This document shows positions 17,728 through 25,568 of a stretch of 64,000 nucleotides of DNA, one piece after another. The position numbers and the translations under genes are program-made. The notes under the pieces were generated by a model, which was given only the letters and a program-made list of their open reading frames with translations, was not told where the DNA came from and searched no databases. The stretch is from assembly GCA_022360015.1 (NCBI GenBank), contig JAKSDQ010000153.1, positions 124,001 through 188,000 on the forward strand. The letters are read 5' to 3'. How positions within the stretch are numbered: position 1 is the first letter of the stretch; each line of letters begins with the position of its first letter. This DNA is from Cytophagales bacterium. Its GTDB lineage: Bacteria; Bacteroidota; Bacteroidia; Cytophagales; Cyclobacteriaceae.

Positions 17728-19035
17728 ATGTTTAAGTCAGATAAAGAGCTCTTTAAATTTGATGGAACCAGGGTTCTGACCGCTTCCAATAAGGACAAAA
17801 AGATACGGATTTTACTGGTCAACCAACTGATAAAACTGATTATCGTGGGGTTGTTCATCAGCAGTGTGGTAGATGCATTTCTTGGAATTTATGATGAAGT
17901 ATTCATCACCTTATTTACACTGCTTCTCTTTGTCGTGATCCTGCTTTTTGTCGATAAAAATAAATATTATAATACTGCTGTCACCATCTCCATCTTTACC
18001 CTTTGTTCATTGATATTTTACTCAGACAGCAAATATGGCTATGAAGCAGGCGTTTTTATTCTGTTTTTGCCTGTGGCATTTGCTATTTCTTTTGTGACCC
18101 GATACAAGTCTTATCATTTTATTTTACATTTTGGTATTCCAATAGGTTATTTGATTCTTTCAATAATCACCGATCATTCACTACTTTTCGACACAAATAT
18201 TAACGGTTTTCAAAAAAAAGTTACGCTGGTTTTTAACCTTTCTTTATCTGCCATTTTATTTGCCTTGTTTATTTGCTACATCAATAAAGTTAATAACAAC
18301 TACGAAAAGGGGTTAAGTAAGGCTATTCAAAAGTTGAAATCCAAAAACAAGGAGCAACTTAATTTAAATCACCAACTGGATCAGTTGCTGGCAGTGGTAT
18401 CTCACGAGTTACGCGCCCCGATCGCCTCGGTTTTAACCCTCATAAAAATAACCAAGGAGGAAAAAGATCCGGATAAGATCGCCGAGTATATGTTGCTGGA
18501 AGAAAGAAGCCTGACTAAAATCAATGAATTTATAGAGGACATTATCAATTATTCCAGGAATACCAACCTTTCCCTTGAAAAGGAAAAGATTGACTTTAAA
18601 CCCATCATTCAGAATATACTGAATCAATATAGTTATCACAAAAATTTTGCTTCCATTGAAACCTCACTAACCGTCGAGCAAACGGAAAAATTCACTTCAG
18701 ACAAAAAACGTATTCAGATCATTATGAGTAATTTAATTGCCAATGCTTTTAAGTACCATGACGAAAAAAAACCGGCTCCCTATATAGACATCAATGTAGC
18801 TGTAGTGAATAAGCAGGCTAAAATCATTGTAAAAGATAATGGAAAAGGTATTCATAAAAAACACATAAACAGGGTTTTTGATATGTTTTACCGGGCCAAT
18901 GAAAAGATTTCAGGATCGGGTCTGGGATTATATCTCGTCAAGGAAACCGTGGAAAAGCTTGGGGGAAGTATCAGGGTGAATTCCGTTCCGGATCAGGAAT
19001 CGTCTTTTCAAATTGAGTTGCCGGATTTGTCATAG
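17728..19035 (+). CDS. Membrane sensor histidine kinase
   Basis: A 435-residue kinase. Residues about 28-190 hold six hydrophobic segments with no large extracytoplasmic loop, so sensing is probably intramembrane. After a linker with coiled-coil character (residues 195-220) come the HisKA motif SHELRAPIASV with His226, the N box NLIANAFKYH, the G1 box DNGKGI, the F box FDMFYRA and the G2 box GSGLGLYLVK, all intact. No response regulator gene is adjacent; the closest regulator (23499) lacks its phosphoacceptor. The input signal is unknown. It is followed by an inverted AATTGTCAATT repeat rather than a typical terminator. Confidence 0.92.
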   Translation: MFKSDKELFKFDGTRVLTASNKDKKIRILLVNQLIKLIIVGLFISSVVDAFLGIYDEVFITLFTLLLFVVILLFVDKNKYYNTAVTISIFTLCSLIFYSDSKYGYEAGVFILFLPVAFAISFVTRYKSYHFILHFGIPIGYLILSIITDHSLLFDTNINGFQKKVTLVFNLSLSAILFALFICYINKVNNNYEKGLSKAIQKLKSKNKEQLNLNHQLDQLLAVVSHELRAPIASVLTLIKITKEEKDPDKIAEYMLLEERSLTKINEFIEDIINYSRNTNLSLEKEKIDFKPIIQNILNQYSYHKNFASIETSLTVEQTEKFTSDKKRIQIIMSNLIANAFKYHDEKKPAPYIDINVAVVNKQAKIIVKDNGKGIHKKHINRVFDMFYRANEKISGSGLGLYLVKETVEKLGGSIRVNSVPDQESSFQIELPDLS

Positions 19036-19052
19036 GAAGATGAGTTGATTTG

Positions 19053-19138
19053 AAATTGACAATGGAAAATTGACAATTGTTTGTTTGGGGTGGTAAAGGA
19101 TATTAATTGTCAACTGTCAATTGTAAATTGTCAATTTT
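19053..19138. repeat. Dispersed AATTGACAATT-type repeat in inverted arrangement, copy 3
   Basis: The left arm (about 19053-19079; AAATTGACAATGGAAAATTG) and right arm (about 19104-19138; AATTGTCAACTGTCAATTG) are near-complementary, so the transcript end of the kinase gene can fold into a long AT-rich hairpin. Confidence 0.6.
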
Positions 19139-19340
19139 ACCACAACTCAGGCTGCCGATAGAAGATTAGGCATCCTGGGCAGTCGACACATTTCATATGA
19201 AAGACCAGCAAAAAAAGTTAAAGACCATAATTTTCGCAATGAACTTAATGCTCTCTGGCAAATTCCCGGGTCTGCTGAGAAATAACTCCGGGGGTTTTGC
19301 GGAACCGGAAGACGTTTCACGAGAGAGTGTCCTGTTTTTT

Positions 19341-19559
19341 TCACGGTCTTCCTTCCTGCCACTCTTTTCTGATGTTTTGTTGGCCTAATGCAGGGAATAT
19401 ATGTAAATCCTGTTTTGAATATGAATATGTTTCACCCTCACTGGGCACTTTGACATGGTATTTAGTTTGAGCTTCATGATGTATTATCTCCACTACTTCT
19501 CCTACCATTCCTGTTCTGAATATGCCTACTACACTGCCAACTTTCAGTTGATTTTTCAT
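19341..19559 (-). CDS. Small hypothetical protein, 72 residues
   Basis: A compact, hydrophilic, beta-rich sequence beginning MKNQLKVGSVVGIFRTGMVG, reminiscent of small KOW/SH3-like barrels (the pattern V-x-V-G-x-x-V-G, then EVVEIIHHE and KYHVKVPSEGETYSY). The ATG is preceded by about 97 bp of spacer before the beta-barrel gene's stop. Overlapping frames at 19147-19388 on either strand look spurious. I do not recognise a named family. Confidence 0.55.
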   Translation of the reverse strand: MKNQLKVGSVVGIFRTGMVGEVVEIIHHEAQTKYHVKVPSEGETYSYSKQDLHIFPALGQQNIRKEWQEGRP

Positions 19560-19656
19560 GATTATATAATTGGTTAATAGTTATTTCTTTTGGTTAAAAC
19601 ATAAGTGTTTTTCAATGCTTTGGTCAAAAAGATCAAAATCGTAAAAATTTCCGGAA

Positions 19657-20130
19657 TCAAAAAACGTATCTTACACCAATACTTGCATCCAGATCGAAAT
19701 CAAACGGATCGTCAATTATTTCCAGAAAAAGCATACCATCCAAAAAGATGGCAACCGGGGCATCGGCAAATATATATTCCAAACCGATCACCCCATCTGC
19801 TCCCAATTCCATGTCATTGTCCCAGTCCCTGTCTCCGCGGTCGTGGCTTTGAAGCTGGCCTCCAAAACCATAATACCAGTCAAGGCCCGGGGCACCACTC
19901 ACAGGAAAGTGAAAAAGATAATGAGCGAGTAACTCAAATCCGCCGTTGTTGAAATTGGTACCTAAGGCAACTTCCAGTGCGTTGCCGGTACCCAGATATT
20001 TTTTTGCCGTAATTCCGGTAGGGTTACCTATACGCAATCCAAGTCCCCATTCTTTGTCTTGTGCACAAAGTTCAATGGTCGTGAAGAACAAAAAAGTAAC
20101 ACACAGCATTGCCAACGGCGCATTTTTCAT
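19657..20130 (-). CDS. Outer-membrane beta-barrel-like protein (unknown)
   Basis: A protein of about 157 residues with signal peptide (MKNAPLAMLCVTFLFFTTIELCAQ, cleavage after CAQ); the mature protein begins KEWGLGLRIGNPTGITAKKY and ends in an aromatic strand, SIGVRYVF, typical of outer-membrane barrels. The repeated Gly/aromatic strands (WYYGFGGQLQ, FLDGMLFLEII) support an eight-strand barrel. The ATG at 20130 is chosen over an ATG at 20172 because the latter would put 14 hydrophilic residues before the signal and overlap the bactofilin gene. It is the last gene of the sigma factor/FecR/bactofilin cluster, all on the minus strand. Confidence 0.7.
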   Translation of the reverse strand: MKNAPLAMLCVTFLFFTTIELCAQDKEWGLGLRIGNPTGITAKKYLGTGNALEVALGTNFNNGGFELLAHYLFHFPVSGAPGLDWYYGFGGQLQSHDRGDRDWDNDMELGADGVIGLEYIFADAPVAIFLDGMLFLEIIDDPFDFDLDASIGVRYVF

Positions 20131-20168
20131 CCCCTTATTCGTCTGATCATCTCCCTGAAAACACCGGT

Positions 20169-20627
20169 TCATGCACCCAGTTTTGATTTGTATTTGGTTT
20201 CTTCGGCCATAGTTTTATCTAATACTTTCTTATCCTGGATTTTTGGGGCTTCTTTCAGTTTAATTTCCTTTAAACTTCCCCCGATATCACATTGGCCAGA
20301 GAATTTAGCACCCGATTCAACAATTAAGGTATTCGTAACAATATCCCCCTGGATTCTGCAACTGGGTTTCAAGATCAATGTCTCACCCACCTCCACTTTT
20401 CCCTCGACCACTCCACCAATGTCGGCGTTTTGGGCGTAAATATTCCCTTCCACCCGGGAGGACTCACCAAGTACTATTTTGGCTCTTGTGTTGACATCAC
20501 CGATAATTTCTCCGTCGATCCGGATAGAGCCGGTTGTTTCTACTTTTCCTCTCAGGGTGGTTCCTCTACTTATGGCATTGTTGGTATTAGCAACCTCTTC
20601 GTTTTGGATAAATTGGTTATTAAACAT
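20169..20627 (-). CDS. Bactofilin (polymer-forming cytoskeletal protein)
   Basis: A 152-residue protein whose central about 100 residues are the bactofilin beta-helix: ISRGTTLRGKVETTGSIRIDGE, IIGDVNTRAKIVLGESSRVEG, NIYAQNADIGGVVEGKV and QGDIVTNTLIVESGAKFSG show the repeated hydrophobic/Gly pattern. Flanking tails are polar; the C-terminal tail is Lys-rich (LKEIKLKEAPKIQDKKVL). Bactofilins assemble nucleotide-free filaments at membranes and guide cell-wall or surface-structure synthesis. It lies 31 bp after the anti-sigma factor gene, suggesting co-expression. Confidence 0.92.
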   Translation of the reverse strand: MFNNQFIQNEEVANTNNAISRGTTLRGKVETTGSIRIDGEIIGDVNTRAKIVLGESSRVEGNIYAQNADIGGVVEGKVEVGETLILKPSCRIQGDIVTNTLIVESGAKFSGQCDIGGSLKEIKLKEAPKIQDKKVLDKTMAEETKYKSKLGA

Positions 20628-20658
20628 AATTGTTTTGGTTTATAAGTTAAAAATCCCA

Positions 20659-21870
20659 TTAATTCTTAGACACAGAAGCATCGACAACTTCTATACGCAG
20701 GTCCTGTGTTTTACCAAACCAGTCGGCCAGCCGGTATTTATAGCTGATTGTCTCTCCAGGCCCCAATGATTTATATACCGTGATAATATGGTTTTTCTTT
20801 TTTCGTTTTTTATGATAGCTAACCCTTAATTTGACATTTTTATAGGTAGCAAGGCTCGCTATGTTATGTATTTCGCCCCTGATTTCCGTTTGATTGATGA
20901 GGCTTTTTTTCCACCTGGCTTCATTTCTCAGGTAATTGGATGGAAAAGAAATCTCTTTCCGGTATACCAGGATATGTTTCCAGTCCAGAAAATGATCCTC
21001 CTCATTTTTTTCTTTAATGAGTCTCCCCCTTTTTCTATTAAACGTTCCTCTTTCTCCCTTGATAAGCACCAGTTTTTCTTTTCGGGATTTATCACCTGAA
21101 AACTCCACTTTACCGTTTACTACCGTTAACACCGGGTCCTCTTTTTCATAGGCCTTCAGATTAAATGCTGTGCCAACCACCCTGGTTTCACTTCCATTGG
21201 CCGAAATGATGAAGGGTTTGTCGCGATCTTCCTGAATTTCAAAAAAAGCCTCCCCTGTTAACCATATGCTTCTTACGGAATCACCAAAGTCAGGCGGGTA
21301 GGAAATACGGGTATTTTTATTCAGCCATACCCTGCTTTTGTCAGGCAGCATGTAGACTTGTAACGAGTCGCTCGATAGGCTTATTTCTACATTTTTTTCA
21401 GGCAGCCTGTTGAATTCGGAAAAGCTGATGACAGGGTAACTGGTTGCCTTGTTCATCCCCTTATACCCTGAAAAATGAACCGTTGAGATCACAAGAATCG
21501 CGATCATTGAGGCGACCAGCAGGGCCCGGGAGATAGACAGCTTCCCTGGTCCCCACCGGTTACCTCTGGTTGCTTGTTTCCGGTATGTTTTGCTGTGATC
21601 AGCTCCACGGCCAAGTGCTTTCATGGCCATCGACTGTTCATAGGTATTTACTTGATGTGCTAATTTTTCCCAAACGATCTCTTCATCGGGTACATGTTGT
21701 ATGCCCCCCTTCTGCCCGGCATGTTCCCATATTTGCTCGAGTTCGGTAGAGATTTCTTTTCCCCCGGGGTTTTGGTTGATCCAGGCATTCAGCATCTGCT
21801 CTTCCCTGAAAGATAACGCTCCGGTTATCTTTTTCGCCATCAAATTCCATATGGAGGAATCTATATCCAT
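20659..21870 (-). CDS. FecR-family anti-sigma/sigma-regulator with atypical C-terminal domain
   Basis: A protein of about 403 residues. The cytoplasmic N-terminus (about residues 1-125; GALSFREEQMLNAWINQ) resembles anti-sigma domains, followed by one membrane span (ISRALLVASMIAILVIS). The periplasmic FecR domain contains LPDKSRVWLNKNTRISYP, WLTGEAFFEI and TRVVGTAFNLKAY. In most Bacteroidota FecR proteins a DUF4974 (STN-like) domain follows; here the last about 100 residues (NQTEIRGEIHNIASLATYKN to YKYRLADWF) look like an FxLYD-type beta-domain instead. The real start is the ATG at 21870; two upstream codons in frame (TTG, CTG) are unlikely. The sigma gene is upstream, but no TonB receptor follows; bactofilin does. 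Confidence 0.85.
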   Translation of the reverse strand: MDIDSSIWNLMAKKITGALSFREEQMLNAWINQNPGGKEISTELEQIWEHAGQKGGIQHVPDEEIVWEKLAHQVNTYEQSMAMKALGRGADHSKTYRKQATRGNRWGPGKLSISRALLVASMIAILVISTVHFSGYKGMNKATSYPVISFSEFNRLPEKNVEISLSSDSLQVYMLPDKSRVWLNKNTRISYPPDFGDSVRSIWLTGEAFFEIQEDRDKPFIISANGSETRVVGTAFNLKAYEKEDPVLTVVNGKVEFSGDKSRKEKLVLIKGERGTFNRKRGRLIKEKNEEDHFLDWKHILVYRKEISFPSNYLRNEARWKKSLINQTEIRGEIHNIASLATYKNVKLRVSYHKKRKKKNHIITVYKSLGPGETISYKYRLADWFGKTQDLRIEVVDASVSKN

Positions 21871-21982
21871 CAGCAAATTTTATTGGTGTTATTGTTATAA
21901 CAGTAAAAAAAGATGGCACCCCTATGGGATGAGGATTTTTTTTATGGTTATTTGGGTGCCGGGTTCCAAAAAATCCGGAACT

Positions 21983-22549
21983 CTAAATTCCACTCAGATA
22001 AGGCTTCAGGTGCTCGCGGATCTTCTTCAACGCCTTTCCCATCTGGTTTTCAACGGTCTTAACAGATATGTTCAGGTAATCTGCGATTTCAGGATAAGTC
22101 ATGTCTTCATAACGACTTAATTTAAACACAAGTTGGCACTTTGGAGGCAGCAATTGTATGGCGATATTGATTTTATCTTCCAGATCGCTGACTTCCAGGA
22201 GCTGGGAAATGTCTGCCTGATGCGAGGGGATATCATCAGGGCAGTCATAAGTTAGCGGATCCTGCTGCAGTTTTTTTAGCGTATTGATGGCCAGATTTTT
22301 GGCAGCCTTATATAAATAAGGTTTGAAGGCTATTTTTTCAGGCAAATGGTGTCTGATTTTCCACAGTTTAAAAAAAACTTCCAGTACAATATCTTCACTG
22401 AGATCTTCCCGCTTGATCAGTAAATAAGCAAACCGGTATAAGCCTGCATAATATTTTTTATATAGTATTTCCAATCCTCTTCTGTCATCTTGTAATAGAA
22501 AAGTACGCAGGTCCTCGTCGCTATATAATGGTCTGCTGTCCGGAATCAA
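21983..22549 (-). CDS. ECF RNA polymerase sigma-70 factor
   Basis: A 188-residue extracytoplasmic-function sigma factor of the Bacteroidota FecI-like type. Region 2 spans about residues 22-85 (GLEILYKKYYAGLYRFAY, SEDIVLEVFFKLWK, KPYLYKAAKNLAIN), region 4 about 125-180 (LPPKCQLVFKLSRYEDMTY, EIADYLNISVKTVENQMGKA). No ATG is available: the frame is closed by TGA 27 bp upstream, and the only sensible start is TTG at 22547-22549. The 112-bp gap before the anti-sigma gene contains two inverted repeats (GGCACCC/GGGTGCC at 21915-21960 and GTTCC/GGAAC near 21962-21980), possibly lowering expression of the downstream genes. Confidence 0.93.
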   Translation of the reverse strand: MIPDSRPLYSDEDLRTFLLQDDRRGLEILYKKYYAGLYRFAYLLIKREDLSEDIVLEVFFKLWKIRHHLPEKIAFKPYLYKAAKNLAINTLKKLQQDPLTYDCPDDIPSHQADISQLLEVSDLEDKINIAIQLLPPKCQLVFKLSRYEDMTYPEIADYLNISVKTVENQMGKALKKIREHLKPYLSGI

Positions 22550-22660
22550 CTTACTGTATACAGTGGATTTAAATCATATTTACATTTTATAGAAGGAAAA
22601 ACTACGTGATTTATTGTGATTCAGTGCGAGAAATCCAGGGACAAGAACTCAAAGTCCCCC

Positions 22661-23206
22661 TCAATTTACGACTTCTTCTACGATTTGTATAGGAAATTTT
22701 ATTAAACATTCCCAATAGGGGTCTTCACTGGGAATGCCTTTCCAGTAATTCTGGGCAAACATTAAGCCTTTGAGTGGCGAAGCGCCCAATCTTAGCCAGT
22801 TCATATCCATCCTGAAATAGTGCTGGCATTCGATTTTGTAGATAGGGTCACCGGGTTTTCCTGATTTTTTTCTGAAATCCCGGGCGCCTTCCAGTGACTC
22901 AAAGCCGAAAAAAGAGTTAAAACGGGAGTTTTTTTGTGGAAATTTAAGCATTCGAACCATCTCAAACAGCATTTCCATCGCTGTATCATTGTCAATGGGC
23001 CCGTCCTGATGACTATTTTTTTCCAGCAAATACTTAAAACCATGTCTTGACAATCCCTCAGGATAATTAAGGCTCAGGTATTCCTCGATTTCCTGAAAGT
23101 TGCTTAACGCTGAAAGGTCCTTAACAGCCGTATCGAACCTTTTTAATGATAAAATTGCCCCTTCATCAAAAGTTACATTTCTGGATACAGTATAAAGTGT
23201 GGCCAT
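22661..23206 (-). CDS. DUF2441-like protein
   Basis: A protein of about 181 residues. The frame opens at TTG 23239, but the ATG at 23206 begins MATLYTVSRNVTFDEGAIL, matching the 'LYHVTR...G..L' opening I associate with DUF2441. Other features are SLEGARDFRKKSG in the middle and IECQHYFRMDMNWL near residue 130, a pattern typical of this family, whose function is unknown (fold related to ADP-ribosyl-handling proteins is only a suspicion). It is cytosolic, with no membrane span. Its position 110 bp upstream of the sigma gene on the same strand may be chance. Confidence 0.6.
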   Translation of the reverse strand: MATLYTVSRNVTFDEGAILSLKRFDTAVKDLSALSNFQEIEEYLSLNYPEGLSRHGFKYLLEKNSHQDGPIDNDTAMEMLFEMVRMLKFPQKNSRFNSFFGFESLEGARDFRKKSGKPGDPIYKIECQHYFRMDMNWLRLGASPLKGLMFAQNYWKGIPSEDPYWECLIKFPIQIVEEVVN

Positions 23207-23498
23207 GGATCTCTCAGTCGGATTTTTAAACACCGTCAATTTGCTAAATATTCAAATGATCTACATGCTGTATGCAGTCAAAGCATAACTTATGTAAGGA
23301 TTTCTGAAAATTAGTTTAAGCGGGTTCATCCCGCCTTTTCAGGTAACTCAAAGACTTTATTAAAGGAATAAACGCCAAAAACCAACAAGCCATCGATAAA
23401 TGAAAAAAAAATTGCCGGAGGCTTCTAACTTTAGTCTAACCACCTCACAGCAGCCTGAAAAAAGCTTTACCTAAAGTAAATACTTTAATACGTAATTC

Positions 23499-24164
23499 AT
23501 GGAGCAAATAAGGTTAATGATTATCAGCGATAATCAGATTTTTGGAAGTGGGCTGAGTAAACTTTTGCAACATAGTGATCAATACATTAAAGTTGAAGCC
23601 ATGTTGCCGATGAAACCCGGTTCTTTGACATTGATTAAGCAACATCAGCCAAACTTCATTCTTTTTAATGTGTTTTCACCCGAAATTGAAGCTCCTGGCC
23701 TACTTTCAATGATATTAAAGAATCATCCGGAGATCAATATCCTTGTAATTACTTCATACCGGGATCCTTTTTACGTAAGAAATTTGAAAAACTTGAATAT
23801 AAGGGGCTGTATCTGTGACGATATTTCAACCAGACGATTAATCAATGTTATACACGCTGTCAACATGGGCAAGTTTTTCTTTGATAACAAGCTTATGGAA
23901 ATCAATCATTACAGGGATAAAGGCAGCGGCGGGAATACCTACGATCAGCCAATCACCAAAAGGGCCCGGCTATCAAAACGTGAGCTGGAAATATTGAAGT
24001 TGACACTGGACGGATACAAAAGCAGACAGGTGGCACAAAAATTATCTATCAGTATAAGAACCGTTCAAAACCACCGGGCGCACATCATGAAAAAGTTGCA
24101 GGTGAAAAATATGGCTGAAATGATTAAGGTCGTGTATCAAAGCAATGTTTTGATAAGGGGTTAG
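23499..24164 (+). CDS. LuxR/NarL-type response regulator with degenerate receiver
   Basis: A 221-residue transcription factor. The N-terminal about 120 residues have the receiver fold, but the phosphoacceptor Asp is Asn57 (FILFNVFSP), one residue of the acidic pair is Ser (Ser10-Asp11) and the conserved Lys region reads GCICDD. The LuxR helix-turn-helix is intact at about 155-215: RLSKRELEILKLTLDGYKSR, SISIRTVQNHRAHIMKKL. It probably binds DNA without aspartyl phosphorylation, perhaps responding to a ligand or partner. A terminator follows directly at the stop codon, so it is monocistronic. The adjacent convergent gene is a TonB-receptor remnant. Confidence 0.9.
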   Translation: MEQIRLMIISDNQIFGSGLSKLLQHSDQYIKVEAMLPMKPGSLTLIKQHQPNFILFNVFSPEIEAPGLLSMILKNHPEINILVITSYRDPFYVRNLKNLNIRGCICDDISTRRLINVIHAVNMGKFFFDNKLMEINHYRDKGSGGNTYDQPITKRARLSKRELEILKLTLDGYKSRQVAQKLSISIRTVQNHRAHIMKKLQVKNMAEMIKVVYQSNVLIRG

Positions 24165-24193
24165 CGGAAGGCTGACCTTCCGCTCTATCTTTT
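24164..24193 (+). terminator. Rho-independent terminator after the response regulator
   Basis: GCGGAAGG pairs perfectly with CCTTCCGC around a CTGA loop (24164-24183), followed by TCTATCTTTT. The stem starts inside the stop codon. Confidence 0.75.
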
Positions 24194-24224
24194 CCCTTAT
24201 CATGCAACAAAAATTTTGTTCCCT

Positions 24225-25166
24225 TTAAAACCTGACAGTAACCGAACCATATACAGCCCGTCCTGATCTGCCCGGAAAACTATTGATCAATCTATTGGTA
24301 ATGTCCGGATAATAAACATCGGCGTCCAACAAATTGGTGCCATAAACACCCAATATGAGCTTTTGCTTCAGCGCAAGGTCAAACAATTGGTTCAAATCCA
24401 TATTCAGCTTTCCCGAAAGCAAGCTAAACCCTTCCGGGATCTCATTACGCTGCGGCAAGCCACTGATTTCAGTAAGATCTCCGAATGCTGATACAATAGT
24501 ATTAAATAGTCCTATAGAAACTCCCCGGGGGTGTTGATAATTCACACCTAGCTTGACGATATGGTTGGGCAATAAGGAGAAATCTTCGATGTTGGTTCCG
24601 AAAAAGTCAATTTCATTTTGTTGCCACGCGTATGACCCTGTCAAAAACCAACGCTTATTAAGGATATACTTTCCTTCAAATTCTATACCGGAAGATTTGA
24701 TTTCATTGGCATTCATATAGACAATTTCACCGGCTTCAGTAACATTCCTGGTGATATTATCCTCCTTTCTGTTAGTAAAATAAGTGGGAGAAAGCTCCCA
24801 CCCTTTATCCCTGAAAAATACCTGCGCATCAATGCTCGTCAGCGTCTCAGGTTTTAAATCAGGATTTCCTCGAAAACCGGACACGATAACTGATGTTTCG
24901 ACGGCAAAAGGGGCCCTGAAAGCTTCGCCATAAAGCGCTTTGACGCCAAGTTTATCGGTTACCTGATAGATAATCCCTAATCTGGGGGCAAAGTTTGCAT
25001 CAACTCCTTCGACTTTGTTGATCTGCGCACCGGCAATCAGGTTCAAGGATTTAACTGGTTTATAACTCATCTGGGTATAGCCACTGTACCATATCATGTA
25101 TGATTTGTGACAGAATTTTACCTTTTCAGCGTTGAATATGTACAAAAAGACACCTGAATAAACCAT
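24225..25166 (-). pseudogene. TonB-dependent receptor, 5'-truncated remnant
   Basis: The frame encodes only the C-terminal part of an outer-membrane TonB-dependent receptor barrel: SYKPVKSLNLIAGAQINKVEG, the conserved LYGEAFRAPFAVET, GNPDLKPETL and NRKEDNITRNV, and the terminal SVTVRF ending in Phe. A full receptor is 600-1000 residues and begins with a signal peptide and plug; here homology-like sequence starts only at about 25095. The preceding 24 residues look unrelated and no signal or plug is seen upstream. The gene is therefore most likely a truncated pseudogene on the minus strand, convergent with the regulator gene. The last about 290 codons remain open, suggesting recent loss. Confidence 0.8.
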
Positions 25167-25568
25167 TTTTTTCGATTACGTAATCTATGTTGAAATGAAA
25201 CAATTCCGGTTAACTTAAACCCTCACCCGATGAGTTGTTCAATAATCCCGACCAATGACTATGGCAACTTTTTGCATGGCCTGTATGACACAGATAAATT
25301 TATATAAATTATATTTAAACCGTTATAATATAGATTTTTGAAATTATTTTTAACTTCTTTTGCATTATACCAATGGCAATAAGATATGAAAAGGATTGAA
25401 TTATTAAGTTGATTAGTTTTATATGGCTTTGATTCCTCCGGACAGGAAGACGGTGTATTTGCTTCTATTGTTGAACAAGGATCAACAATGATAGCAAGCA
25501 AGGCAACCCGCTCCCGGCTTTTTTAAAAGTCGGTAAGCGGGCTTTGTACATGATGCAGTGGTCTCGCC
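25167..25568. other. 402-bp intergenic region
   Basis: It contains two hairpins: ATTGTTGA/TCAACAAT at 25467-25489, extendable by an imperfect outer stem, and the GC-rich structure at 25507-25541. No gene is supported; short minus-strand frames here look random. Confidence 0.5.
25507..25541 (-). terminator. Hairpin after the sugar porter gene
   Basis: CCCGCT pairs with AGCGGG, and inside it GGCTTTT pairs with AAAAGTC over most positions. It starts 28 bp beyond the minus-strand stop codon. The following T-run is weak (GGTTGCCTTGC), so efficiency is uncertain. Confidence 0.5.

Noticed and set aside
19147-19388. Overlapping short frames on both strands (71 and 63 codons)
   Set aside because: They overlap each other and the better 72-residue gene at 19341-19559; composition is not protein-like.
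23320-23339. GCGGG/CCCGC 5-bp hairpin followed by CTTTTC
   Set aside because: The stem is short and it precedes rather than follows a gene in the plus direction; insufficient for a terminator call.
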